Part shown: in pieces, positions 1-6,844 of the stretch
Position numbering within the stretch: the stretch's first letter is position 1
Layout: the number at the start of each line of letters is the position of its first letter
Source of the DNA: UBA5314 sp040217815
Lineage (GTDB): Bacteria; Bacillota; Syntrophomonadia; Syntrophomonadales; Syntrophomonadaceae
NCBI GenBank assembly: GCA_040217815.1
Contig: JBEHWI010000014.1
Span: forward strand, 25,053-89,052
Direction: 5' to 3'
DNA length: 64,000 nucleotides
Position numbers and translations under genes: made by a program
Notes under the pieces: generated by a model
Database searches by the model: none
The model's input: the letters and a program-made list of their open reading frames with translations, nothing else
Told to the model about the DNA's origin: nothing

Positions 1-244
1 AACCCGGAACCGTAACCGGAATGCCGGCTTTTAAAGCTGCTTCCCGCCCTACGTTTAAACGGATGGCGGGAGAATTTACATTGCCAAAGATCACTTCATC
101 AACAGCCCCCGGATCCACCCCGGCTCTTCTAATGGCTTCGGCTATCACCAGCCCGCCCAGATGATGGATGGGATATCCAACCAACGCCCCGCCAAAGGTG
201 CCCACAGCGGTTCGGCATGCACTGACTATCACAACCTTTTTCAT
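1..244 (-). CDS. Acetyl-CoA acetyltransferase (thiolase), N-terminal part
   Basis: The gene starts at ATG 244 and runs off the left edge, so only about 81 residues are seen. The start MKKVVIVSACRTAVGTFGG and the later VGREAALKAGIPVTVPG are typical of the thiolase N-terminal domain; the acylated cysteine would come just past the edge. A good ribosome site (AGAAAGGAG) lies before the start. Thiolases cleave or condense acetoacetyl-CoA or 3-ketoacyl-CoA in the cytoplasm. It follows the crotonase gene by 87 bases on the same strand, which fits a beta-oxidation or butyrate operon. Chain-length preference cannot be told from this part. Confidence 0.9.
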   Translation of the reverse strand, partial: MKKVVIVSACRTAVGTFGGALVGYPIHHLGGLVIAEAIRRAGVDPGAVDEVIFGNVNSPAIRLNVGREAALKAGIPVTVPG

Positions 245-331
245 TTTTTTGCTCCTTTCTAAAAAGAAAGTTTCTTGGCCGGCCCGCGGATGAACCAGAT
301 ATCTTATCAAGCCGCCCGGCCGGATGTTAGC

Positions 332-1111
332 TTATTTCACTTGAAAAACAGGTTGGCGTTTTTCCAAAAAGGCCTTCATTCCTTCATGAGCGTCTTCGGT
401 GGACATCAACAAGGCCCAGACCTTCTGTTCAAAAAGGCAGCCGGAAGACAGATCGACGTTCCCCCCATAATCAATGCATTTTTTCATCATTCTCATGGCC
501 AGGGTCGATTTTGAAGCCAGCTCGCGGGCCAGATTACGGGCCTCATTCATCAGTTCCGGAGCCGGTACGATTTGGGTTATTAATCCCATTTTCAAGGCAG
601 CTTCGGCGTCTACCGGCCTGCCCGTCATCAGCATTTGTTTGGTCCAGCCGGCGCCCACCAGTCGGGTAAGGCGTTGCGTTCCGCCCCCACCGGGATACAG
701 ACCCAGGTTTATTTCCGGCAGCCCAATTTTACACCCTTCGGCGGCAATTCTTATGTCACAGCTTAGAAGCAGTTCACACCCTCCACCTAGTGCCAAGCCG
801 GCTATGGCTGCTATTACCGGCTTATCCATATTGCTGATTTTGTCAATAGTTTCGTGGCAAAGCCTTATAAAAGCTTCCGCCTGTAGAGCATCCGCATTTG
901 ACATAAAGGCTATATCTGCACCGGCTGCAAAGAACTTGGCGCCTCCGGTTAAAATAAGCACTTTGACCTCTTTATCCGATGCAATCACATCCAGCAGCCC
1001 TGACATTTCTTTCATAACTATATCGTTGATAGCGTTCATTACCCGGGGGCGGTTGAGGGTAATCGTCCCTATACCCTCACTTTTTTCATAAAGTATGGTC
1101 TCGTAATCCAC
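332..1111 (-). CDS. Enoyl-CoA hydratase / crotonase
   Basis: This 259-residue protein is a complete crotonase-fold enzyme, expected to hydrate crotonyl-CoA to 3-hydroxybutyryl-CoA (or the reverse). The oxyanion-hole stretch GGAKFFAAGADI is near residues 56-67. Both catalytic glutamates of true enoyl-CoA hydratases are present: E113 in GGGCELLL and E133 in LPEINLGLYPGGGG. I chose GTG 1111 because AGGAGG sits nine bases upstream and the length then matches the family; an open frame continues upstream to 1165 without a ribosome site. A sigma-54 type promoter lies about 140 bases upstream, and the thiolase gene follows. Confidence 0.92.
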   Translation of the reverse strand: MDYETILYEKSEGIGTITLNRPRVMNAINDIVMKEMSGLLDVIASDKEVKVLILTGGAKFFAAGADIAFMSNADALQAEAFIRLCHETIDKISNMDKPVIAAIAGLALGGGCELLLSCDIRIAAEGCKIGLPEINLGLYPGGGGTQRLTRLVGAGWTKQMLMTGRPVDAEAALKMGLITQIVPAPELMNEARNLARELASKSTLAMRMMKKCIDYGGNVDLSSGCLFEQKVWALLMSTEDAHEGMKAFLEKRQPVFQVK

Positions 1112-1252
1112 TTTCAGCTCCCTCCTCATTTTAGACTCATGACTGAAGTTCAGGAATTTATACACCCCCTCCGTCCCTCGATTAGACTAAGGATTATCAT
1201 TTTGCTGCTCCCTGGGCATTTGATGAGTTTTAAGAATACTACCTATCCAAAT

Positions 1253-1269
1253 AGCAATTAGTATGCCAG
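1253..1269 (-). promoter_or_regulatory. Sigma-54 (-24/-12) promoter of the crotonase-thiolase operon
   Basis: Read on the minus strand the site is CTGGCATACTAATTGCT, which matches the consensus TGGCA-N6-TTGCW with the GG and GC doublets exactly ten bases apart. It lies about 140 bases upstream of the crotonase start. Three GTTTCA/TGAAAC half-sites at about 1339-1346, 1383-1389 and 1405-1411 lie 70 to 155 bases further upstream, where an enhancer-binding protein would be expected to sit. Confidence 0.7.
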
Positions 1270-1435
1270 AATAAGAAAGCCGGCTTGCGGGCCGGTTTAT
1301 ACGGTTTTTTTGTATTAAGTTTTTCGCCAATTTCTAATTTGAAACAAACGTTTTAGTAAACAAGACTTAAACTTGATTCAGCTGTTTCACAAATGAACTA
1401 TTGATGTTTCATTAACGAAAAGGTTTGTGTCTCAA

Positions 1436-1478
1436 AATCAAAAAACAGGTCTGGGCATGTAGTACGCCAGAGACCTGT
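1436..1478 (-). terminator. Intrinsic terminator of the VIT/vWA gene
   Basis: Perfect 8-base arms (AGACCTGT and ACAGGTCT, 1445-1452 and 1471-1478) enclose a further GGCG/CGCC-like inner stem and are followed on the minus strand by a T-run. The reverse direction also has TTTT, so it may work for both strands. Confidence 0.75.
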
Positions 1479-1553
1479 CTTTTAATTTCTTCATCGGCTG
1501 CCTATATTAATAGAAAAATTATTAATCGTTTGAGGGATAGCGACAATACGGTA

Positions 1554-3860
1554 TCAATCTGACAATATAGCCTTCAATTGCGCTGTTAAATCTAGTATCG
1601 ATTTATGGTTCGAGCGGATTATCTTTCTCTCCTGTGCCATCTCCAGGGCCTCATATACAAGTACTGTTAAAGCATGATCAGCCAATATCAGTGCTTCCAT
1701 CGCAACGAGATATTCGATTGCCTTTTGCAGCTGGTTTCGGTAGAGGCTTATTTTTCGGCTGCCCGCGAATCGAACAATAGCCTGGGCGGTTTCTTTTATT
1801 CTGACAGATGCGTCGCTTTCGATACTGCCGAACGAGCCATCTGAATTCTGGTGGGCCGCAATTTTATTTAGGCTGTCGGGCAAAAGCGGCCGGGAAACCG
1901 AAAAATCATTAAATGCGTTTTCAGTATAACGGTTTAACAGGCCGGGGTTCGCCGGGAAGGGCATACTGGCCTGGCGTAAAAATGTCGGTGAAATAGCCCC
2001 GGTTGTAGCCGCTCCGGCGTCAACGGGTGCACATGACACGAGAACGGCTTCTGCAGCTTTTTCAAGCATAGCCCAGCCATGAGGAGCGTTGACCGGTATA
2101 ACTACAGTCTCCGGCAGGCCGGACATCTTGTTTTTCCTCTGGTAGGTGGCAACAAACGAAGCCAAAGCGGATATAACCCGGTATCTTTCCGATAATTTTA
2201 TAATATCTGCCTTGATGCCACTGCTCCGGCGGGGATTTCCCCATGACAGATAGGTGTTTAACTCGGTGATTTTCTGTTTGGCCCACAGTTTCTCCAGAAC
2301 CCCTGCATCGCCCAGCTCTTGAATTTCTTCTATGGCGAATAACATTTTCCGGCCTGCGTAAATACCGCTGACGCTCACCCTTCCATGCGGGGGAGCAGAC
2401 AATCTAAATATAAATTGATAGGGTTCCAGATCGTATATCCTTTCCGGCAGCCGTCCCGAAGGTTCAAAAGGCTCACAATCGCTAAATTCAATACTTATTT
2501 CTTCTATAAAGTTGGCGTGGATGCGTGAGAAATGGCGCAATATCTTTTCTTCAAGTTCCTCACCGGGATAAACAAATTCCGCATAGCCGTTGCCAGCAGC
2601 CGCTACTGCGTTGATGAAATGGGAGTTGACCGTCGTATCGATGCCGATGCTGTACAGGCGCAGCCCATCCCGGTTTTTATTGACCAGATCGATAATCTCC
2701 TTTTCGTTTCCCACCTGTCCGTCAGTAAACAGGAGCACAACCTTCTCCGAACTGCTGCCTTTACCGAGGGCAAACTGCACCGCCGGCAGTATTTCTGTGC
2801 CTCCCATGACCGGCAGGTTCTCAACCCAAGCGCTGGCTTGCTCAAGGTTTTGTTGATTGTAAGGAAGGCTCACCGGGGAGAACACAAAGGTCTCGCTTTC
2901 GAAAGCAGCCAAATTGAATACGTCCTCGGGGCCAAGGTTTCTCAAACATATCTGAATCGCCTGAGCCGCTTGAACCGATTTATCCCCGACCATGGATCCC
3001 GAGATATCAATTAGGAATATGTATTCACAGGCCGGCCGCAAAGAGGTCGGTGGCAGTTCAGCGCTGAAGCTCAACCCGGCAAAGTATTCGTTCTGCTCGT
3101 TTTTGCCCCAAATCAAGCGGTTGGGCGCCTCTCCAGACAGTTGGACCTTCAGGATAAAATCGCGGTCCATGGCGCTGTTTCCTTCAGCCAGAATCACCCG
3201 GGCCCGGGTTTCGCCCAGCATTTCAAAATTTATCTGGTGGGACGCAGATTCCACGGATTTTATCGGTGTCAGAGCATCCAGCTCAATTTCAATAGAGGCC
3301 CGGTAATCCACATTAGCCACCGGAGGAGTAATAAAGTCGGCATCAGATACCTGATCTGTCGGTGCCATTCTGCCCGGGCCCATCTTATCGCCGGACGCCT
3401 TCCCGGGTATATAGCGGGGAGCTAGTAAAGTGGGTATACAAATTCTCATTTCCTCGTCCACTGTTTTGATTTCCTGGAAATAGCTTATATCTACTTCAAC
3501 TTCCTCCCCCCGGGCAATCTGCCCCAGGGAGATCTGAAACACATTTTCCCTGACCTGCTCCAGCAAAAAAGCACTATCACCCTGGCCCAGCGTTTCGTCA
3601 TAGAGCTTAAAGGCAGCATCTTTCTCCCGGATTTCCCCTTTTATTACAGTATCGTGAAGCTTCAAAGTAAGATCAAAGACCGCCGCCTGATCGGGCAGAG
3701 GGAAAGTGTATATGAACTCGGCGTTTGGAGCCGCATCATTGATGTATTTTTGGCGGCTGTTGACCAAAAGAGCTTCCCCCACCAGTTTTCCCTTGATTTC
3801 AATCATTTTCAGAGCTGCTTTCTCTACGCCCTGCTTGCTTACCAGTCCGTATTCTATCAT
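1554..3860 (-). CDS. VIT and von Willebrand factor A domain protein
   Basis: This 768-residue protein has a VIT (vault/inter-alpha-trypsin) domain at about residues 10-140 and a vWA domain at about 278-460. The metal-ion site DxSxS is intact as D285-I-S-G-S-M, with a threonine in VMGGTEIL further on. The C-terminal 150 residues include a DGSFGS repeat-like region. No signal peptide or membrane span is seen, so it is probably cytoplasmic. The start has AGGAGG six bases upstream. It follows a MerR-type regulator by ten bases, so the two are likely one transcript. Family members take part in protein-protein contacts; the partner here is unknown. Confidence 0.85.
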   Translation of the reverse strand: MIEYGLVSKQGVEKAALKMIEIKGKLVGEALLVNSRQKYINDAAPNAEFIYTFPLPDQAAVFDLTLKLHDTVIKGEIREKDAAFKLYDETLGQGDSAFLLEQVRENVFQISLGQIARGEEVEVDISYFQEIKTVDEEMRICIPTLLAPRYIPGKASGDKMGPGRMAPTDQVSDADFITPPVANVDYRASIEIELDALTPIKSVESASHQINFEMLGETRARVILAEGNSAMDRDFILKVQLSGEAPNRLIWGKNEQNEYFAGLSFSAELPPTSLRPACEYIFLIDISGSMVGDKSVQAAQAIQICLRNLGPEDVFNLAAFESETFVFSPVSLPYNQQNLEQASAWVENLPVMGGTEILPAVQFALGKGSSSEKVVLLFTDGQVGNEKEIIDLVNKNRDGLRLYSIGIDTTVNSHFINAVAAAGNGYAEFVYPGEELEEKILRHFSRIHANFIEEISIEFSDCEPFEPSGRLPERIYDLEPYQFIFRLSAPPHGRVSVSGIYAGRKMLFAIEEIQELGDAGVLEKLWAKQKITELNTYLSWGNPRRSSGIKADIIKLSERYRVISALASFVATYQRKNKMSGLPETVVIPVNAPHGWAMLEKAAEAVLVSCAPVDAGAATTGAISPTFLRQASMPFPANPGLLNRYTENAFNDFSVSRPLLPDSLNKIAAHQNSDGSFGSIESDASVRIKETAQAIVRFAGSRKISLYRNQLQKAIEYLVAMEALILADHALTVLVYEALEMAQERKIIRSNHKSILDLTAQLKAILSD

Positions 3861-3870
3861 GAATTACCTC

Positions 3871-4383
3871 CTATTTTTCATCGATAAGCCGGTGTACATA
3901 CTTTTCAATACTGCTTATGAGGGCCGGATCTTTTTGAAGCAGTTCCGAAGGGAAATGAAGCTCCATCCCCATTCCCAATTCCAGGCGGGCATAGCTGCTT
4001 GCCCGGCCTTCAGCCCTGACGGTATGATTAACCGGGTTGTTTTCTGTTGACTTGGAATTTTTCACCTTTCCCGCTTCCATGGGTTCTTCGCTGTCATACC
4101 CCTTGAAAACAAACCCGTTCCAAGACCCGGGTTGGGCCAGGAGCTGCCTTGCCTCATCAAGGTTCAGTGCTGCCACAATGTCTCTAATTCTCACCAGGGG
4201 AAGGTACTGCTCCTGGAGTTTTTTTATAAGGTTCAATTTCACCAGGTGTTCCTCTTTGTAGCTGCTGCCCACTCCGGCTCCCTCGGGAGGAGGAAGCAGG
4301 CCGCGGCCAATATAGTAGTGGATGGTTCTTTTAGTGACATCAGCTTCTCTGGCCAGTTCACCGATTCTATATTCCCGGGTCAT
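3871..4383 (-). CDS. MerR-family transcriptional regulator
   Basis: This is a 170-residue regulator with an N-terminal winged helix (YRIGELAREADVTKRTIHYY) and the RGLLPPP turn seen in MerR proteins. ATG 4383 is preferred because AAAGGAG lies seven bases upstream; the longer frame from 4404 has none. The middle region after residue 85 does not contain an obvious cysteine metal site, so the signal is unknown. It directly precedes the VIT/vWA gene and probably controls both from the promoter at 4415-4443. Confidence 0.88.
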   Translation of the reverse strand: MTREYRIGELAREADVTKRTIHYYIGRGLLPPPEGAGVGSSYKEEHLVKLNLIKKLQEQYLPLVRIRDIVAALNLDEARQLLAQPGSWNGFVFKGYDSEEPMEAGKVKNSKSTENNPVNHTVRAEGRASSYARLELGMGMELHFPSELLQKDPALISSIEKYVHRLIDEK

Positions 4384-4414
4384 AGTTATACTCCTTTGGC
4401 TCATTGGTAGCTTT

Positions 4415-4443
4415 ATATTACTATCGTTACGTTATGGTGTCAA
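4415..4443 (-). promoter_or_regulatory. Sigma-70 promoter of the MerR-VIT operon
   Basis: On the minus strand TTGACA (4438-4443) and TAATAT (4415-4420) are separated by 17 bases. The -35 box is perfect, and the start codon lies about 25 bases downstream of the expected transcription start. Confidence 0.75.
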
Positions 4444-4537
4444 GTTAAGGAAATTAAAAAAGGTCCGCTCTTTTGCTATTGAACAAAAACGCACCCTTTT
4501 ATTGACCGGTCGATAATTCAACTTCCATTCGAATTAC

Positions 4538-5290
4538 TCACTGGCGTCGTAGGCAGACCATTTTGCCGCTCTGTTTAAAAGCCTTCATTTTTCCGCCTTC
4601 CTTTATCACTCTCCAGCATAATGTCTCATCCACGACAACCATGCTGGCAATGGCCTGGACCCCGAAGTCAAACAAAACAGGCGACATCGGAACGCTGGGG
4701 CCTACCAGTATGATTTTGGCATTCCGGGAAAGCTCAATGAGCCTGGGCATGGTCTTATTTATAAAGGCGGTGCCAGTTAAAAATACATAGTCCTTACCGG
4801 GCAGGAGAAATTCACTGGCTGTATCAGGATAGTCTCCCTCCAGAGGTATCCTCTCAATTATGGAGAGCTGGCATATTTCAGCCAGGGATTCAATCCCGGG
4901 AAAATGCCCGATAACCGCAACTTTTTTACCGGATATCTCGGGCAAAAACTGCTTAAATCCATTGGCCTCTTCCGAATCGACCTCTTCAACGGATTTCCCG
5001 GTCAACAGGTGGAAATGGCCCGGGGTATTGAGAACTGAGTTTATCGCCGCCTGGCCCAGTGAAGCCTGTACCATGTCCCACGACTTGACATAACCAGCCA
5101 GCCTTTTGACAGGCATTCCAGCAATACCATCCAGCTTTTCCCCGGCCCGACCTCCTTTCATAGTCATGGCTGCACCGGTTCCCCATTCAGAACGAACCAG
5201 GGTCCAGTGAAGGCCCACCAGGCAGTCAATCACACGTAAATCCCCGGGTATTTTATCAATCAGATCATCGTATATTTTCCACGCGTGCAA
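4538..5290 (-). CDS. DUF4213/DUF364 putative heavy-metal chelation protein
   Basis: The protein has 250 residues and starts at TTG 5290 with TAGGAG nine bases upstream. The N-terminal half matches the DUF4213 enolase-like segment and the C-terminal half the DUF364 fold, with GKKVAVIGHFPGIESLA, the LTGTAFINKTMP loop and ILVGPSVPMSPVLFDFG. Family members have been proposed to chelate metal and are often found beside molybdenum-enzyme genes; this proposal is not proven. Here it is the last gene after xdhC-like and fmdE-like genes, 12 bases from the fmdE stop, which supports a role in metal or cofactor handling. Confidence 0.75.
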   Translation of the reverse strand: MHAWKIYDDLIDKIPGDLRVIDCLVGLHWTLVRSEWGTGAAMTMKGGRAGEKLDGIAGMPVKRLAGYVKSWDMVQASLGQAAINSVLNTPGHFHLLTGKSVEEVDSEEANGFKQFLPEISGKKVAVIGHFPGIESLAEICQLSIIERIPLEGDYPDTASEFLLPGKDYVFLTGTAFINKTMPRLIELSRNAKIILVGPSVPMSPVLFDFGVQAIASMVVVDETLCWRVIKEGGKMKAFKQSGKMVCLRRQ

Positions 5291-5302
5291 AATCTTATTC
5301 TC

Positions 5303-5851
5303 CTACTTTTTTATATAATACCCGCCACTCCCACAGGCTTTGCATAGTACTTTGCCATCCAGCAAAAGCTCCCGGCCATCCATGATCTTTTCCCCGCATT
5401 TATCACACTGCACTCTGCGCAAGGGCTTTCCGGGGAGGTCTTCCGGCTTCAAAGCCACACTTATGTTTTCTACTTTAAATAGTTCTTCATCAGGCACTGA
5501 TCTCCAGAATGATACTACATCTTCGTTTTCTGGCATTTCCTGCCTGGCATTGACCGCGATGCGAACTCCGGTCTGGGTATTCATATCAACAAAACTGGCG
5601 GCCATTTTCCCGTAATCCATCCACTTGAGCCGTCTTTTGCCAAGTGAACATCCGGTGACTGAATAAACCGCATCGGCAACACAGCGATCCGCTTCAACAA
5701 ATACAATAAAATCACGATTCTCATTAGGATCTTCTATACCCAGACATTTGAGACCCACCCGGGCCATCCTTACTCCGAACACAATCCCCTGGCAAATATG
5801 GCCATGAAAATCACCGGCTCTTTGAAGGTCCTGTTCAAAATAGTTCGTCAC
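5303..5851 (-). CDS. FmdE-family protein with C-terminal zinc ribbon
   Basis: This 182-residue protein has an FmdE domain with the signature FHGHICQG (H16, H18, C20), C57 and TGCSLGK (C68), then a zinc ribbon near the C-terminus (CDKCGEKI and CKACG). The family is named after formylmethanofuran dehydrogenase subunit E but is widespread in organisms without that enzyme, where it is thought to bind metal and serve molybdenum or tungsten enzymes. GTG 5851 has GGAGGG upstream and overlaps the xdhC-like stop by 17 bases, which implies translational coupling. Confidence 0.85.
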   Translation of the reverse strand: MTNYFEQDLQRAGDFHGHICQGIVFGVRMARVGLKCLGIEDPNENRDFIVFVEADRCVADAVYSVTGCSLGKRRLKWMDYGKMAASFVDMNTQTGVRIAVNARQEMPENEDVVSFWRSVPDEELFKVENISVALKPEDLPGKPLRRVQCDKCGEKIMDGRELLLDGKVLCKACGSGGYYIKK

Positions 5852-6398
5852 GAATTACCCTCCCCCTGGCAGTAAATTTATTGGTCAAAAACCCTCCCGG
5901 ACGTCCGTACTTGACGGCCTGTATTTCGGCCACCGCTGCCAGGGCTATTTCCACCGCCCGCTCCCCGCCCAGGTCCAGGCCGACCGGAATATGGATTCTA
6001 TTTATAACTTCCTCGGAAACACCCATTGAACTCAATTTGCTAAAATAGGCTGTCACCTTGCGTTTGTTTCCCAACACCCCGATGTAACGGGCCGGAGAAT
6101 TGATGATCGCGCAGAGCGCTTCTTCATCAAATTCGTGCTGGTTGGTTACCAGTACGATGCTGGTTTCCTCAGTAATCTCACACGAAGTCAGCAATTCCAC
6201 AATATTACCCAAGAGCAGTTGTTGGGCTTGAGGGAACCGTTCCCGGGTAAGATTTTGGGAAATATGACCGATTACCGTTACCTGATAACCCACCGTAGCA
6301 GCAATACTGCAGATGTTTAGCGCAACATTGCCCGAGCCGGCAATTATAAGATGATCCCCCTTGAAGGCTGGCTCTATTCCATTGAAAAACATTTCCAA
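5835..6398 (-). CDS. XdhC Rossmann-domain protein
   Basis: The product (about 187 residues) is an XdhC C-terminal type Rossmann protein: LIIAGSGNVALNICSIAATVG is the nucleotide loop, and IHIPVGLDLGGERAVEIALAAVAE matches the conserved end of the family. The N-terminal XdhC/CoxI cysteine domain is absent. XdhC proteins bind molybdenum cofactor and help its sulfuration and insertion into hydroxylases. I prefer TTG 6398 because GAGGTG lies six to seven bases upstream; the ATG at 6428 has no ribosome site. The operon continues with fmdE-like and DUF364 genes. Confidence 0.8.
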   Translation of the reverse strand: MEMFFNGIEPAFKGDHLIIAGSGNVALNICSIAATVGYQVTVIGHISQNLTRERFPQAQQLLLGNIVELLTSCEITEETSIVLVTNQHEFDEEALCAIINSPARYIGVLGNKRKVTAYFSKLSSMGVSEEVINRIHIPVGLDLGGERAVEIALAAVAEIQAVKYGRPGGFLTNKFTARGRVIRDELF

Positions 6399-6439
6399 AT
6401 TAATCACCTCGTATTTTTCTGATACCATTAATTATACCG

Positions 6440-6490
6440 AAAAAACAACCAGGGATGCCTACCGTGCTGGGATCAACTGGTAGGCATCCC
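6440..6490 (-). terminator. Terminator hairpin in the xdhC leader (candidate attenuator)
   Basis: Perfect 12-base arms GGGATGCCTACC and GGTAGGCATCCC (6452-6463 and 6479-6490) enclose a 15-base loop and are followed on the minus strand by TTGTTTTTT. It lies between a promoter at 6643-6671 and the xdhC start at 6398. It cannot be the kinase terminator, since the kinase has its own hairpin at 6786-6820. Confidence 0.75.
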
Positions 6491-6598
6491 GCAGAAGTGA
6501 TGGTCGGAAGAATTATGTCTTTAACCCCATTTCACCTTAACAATGCTCTACGTAACATATCCGCACATATTTTCACGCCATATAGGCATGAATAAAAA

Positions 6599-6659
6599 CA
6601 TAACATGTCATAACGCATCATAACGCAAATGTTCTTGTGTATACTATAAAGAACATTTG
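6599..6659. repeat. Inverted repeat and triple CATAAC direct repeat in the xdhC control region
   Basis: CAAATGTTCTT (6626-6636) and AAGAACATTTG (6649-6659) are perfect 11-base inverted arms, 12 bases apart, which cover the -10 box of the promoter at 6643-6671. Beside them CATAAC occurs three times at 6599, 6609 and 6619, an exact ten-base (one helical turn) period. Both look like protein-binding sites. Confidence 0.6.
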
Positions 6660-6671
6660 TTATTCTGTCCA
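6643..6671 (-). promoter_or_regulatory. Promoter of the xdhC-fmdE-DUF364 operon
   Basis: TGGACA (6666-6671) and TATAGT (6643-6648) on the minus strand are 17 bases apart. The -10 box lies in the loop of the perfect inverted repeat at 6626-6659, so a bound repressor would block it. The expected leader is about 240 bases long. Confidence 0.6.
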
Positions 6672-6774
6672 CCAGTAATTACACAATTATTGGGGGAACT
6701 AAACCCATAAACATCAACCCCTTTCAGCATAATAATGTTCCGGTTCCATGGCTTCTTATTCGGAAACGGTGGCA

Positions 6775-6820
6775 CAAAAAAAAGGAGCTGGCCCGGCACC
6801 CACACCGATGCCTGCCAGCT
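6775..6820 (-). terminator. Terminator of the histidine kinase gene
   Basis: AGCTGGC (6786-6792) pairs with GCCAGCT (6814-6820), and the minus strand continues into a run of eight T. It lies 25 bases after the kinase stop codon. Confidence 0.8.
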
Positions 6821-6844
6821 TTTCTTGTCATTGTTGGTTAAGTC

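Noticed and set aside
474..1091. Long plus-strand open frame across the crotonase gene
   Set aside because: It is a shadow of the crotonase gene, which has both catalytic glutamates and a good ribosome site on the other strand.
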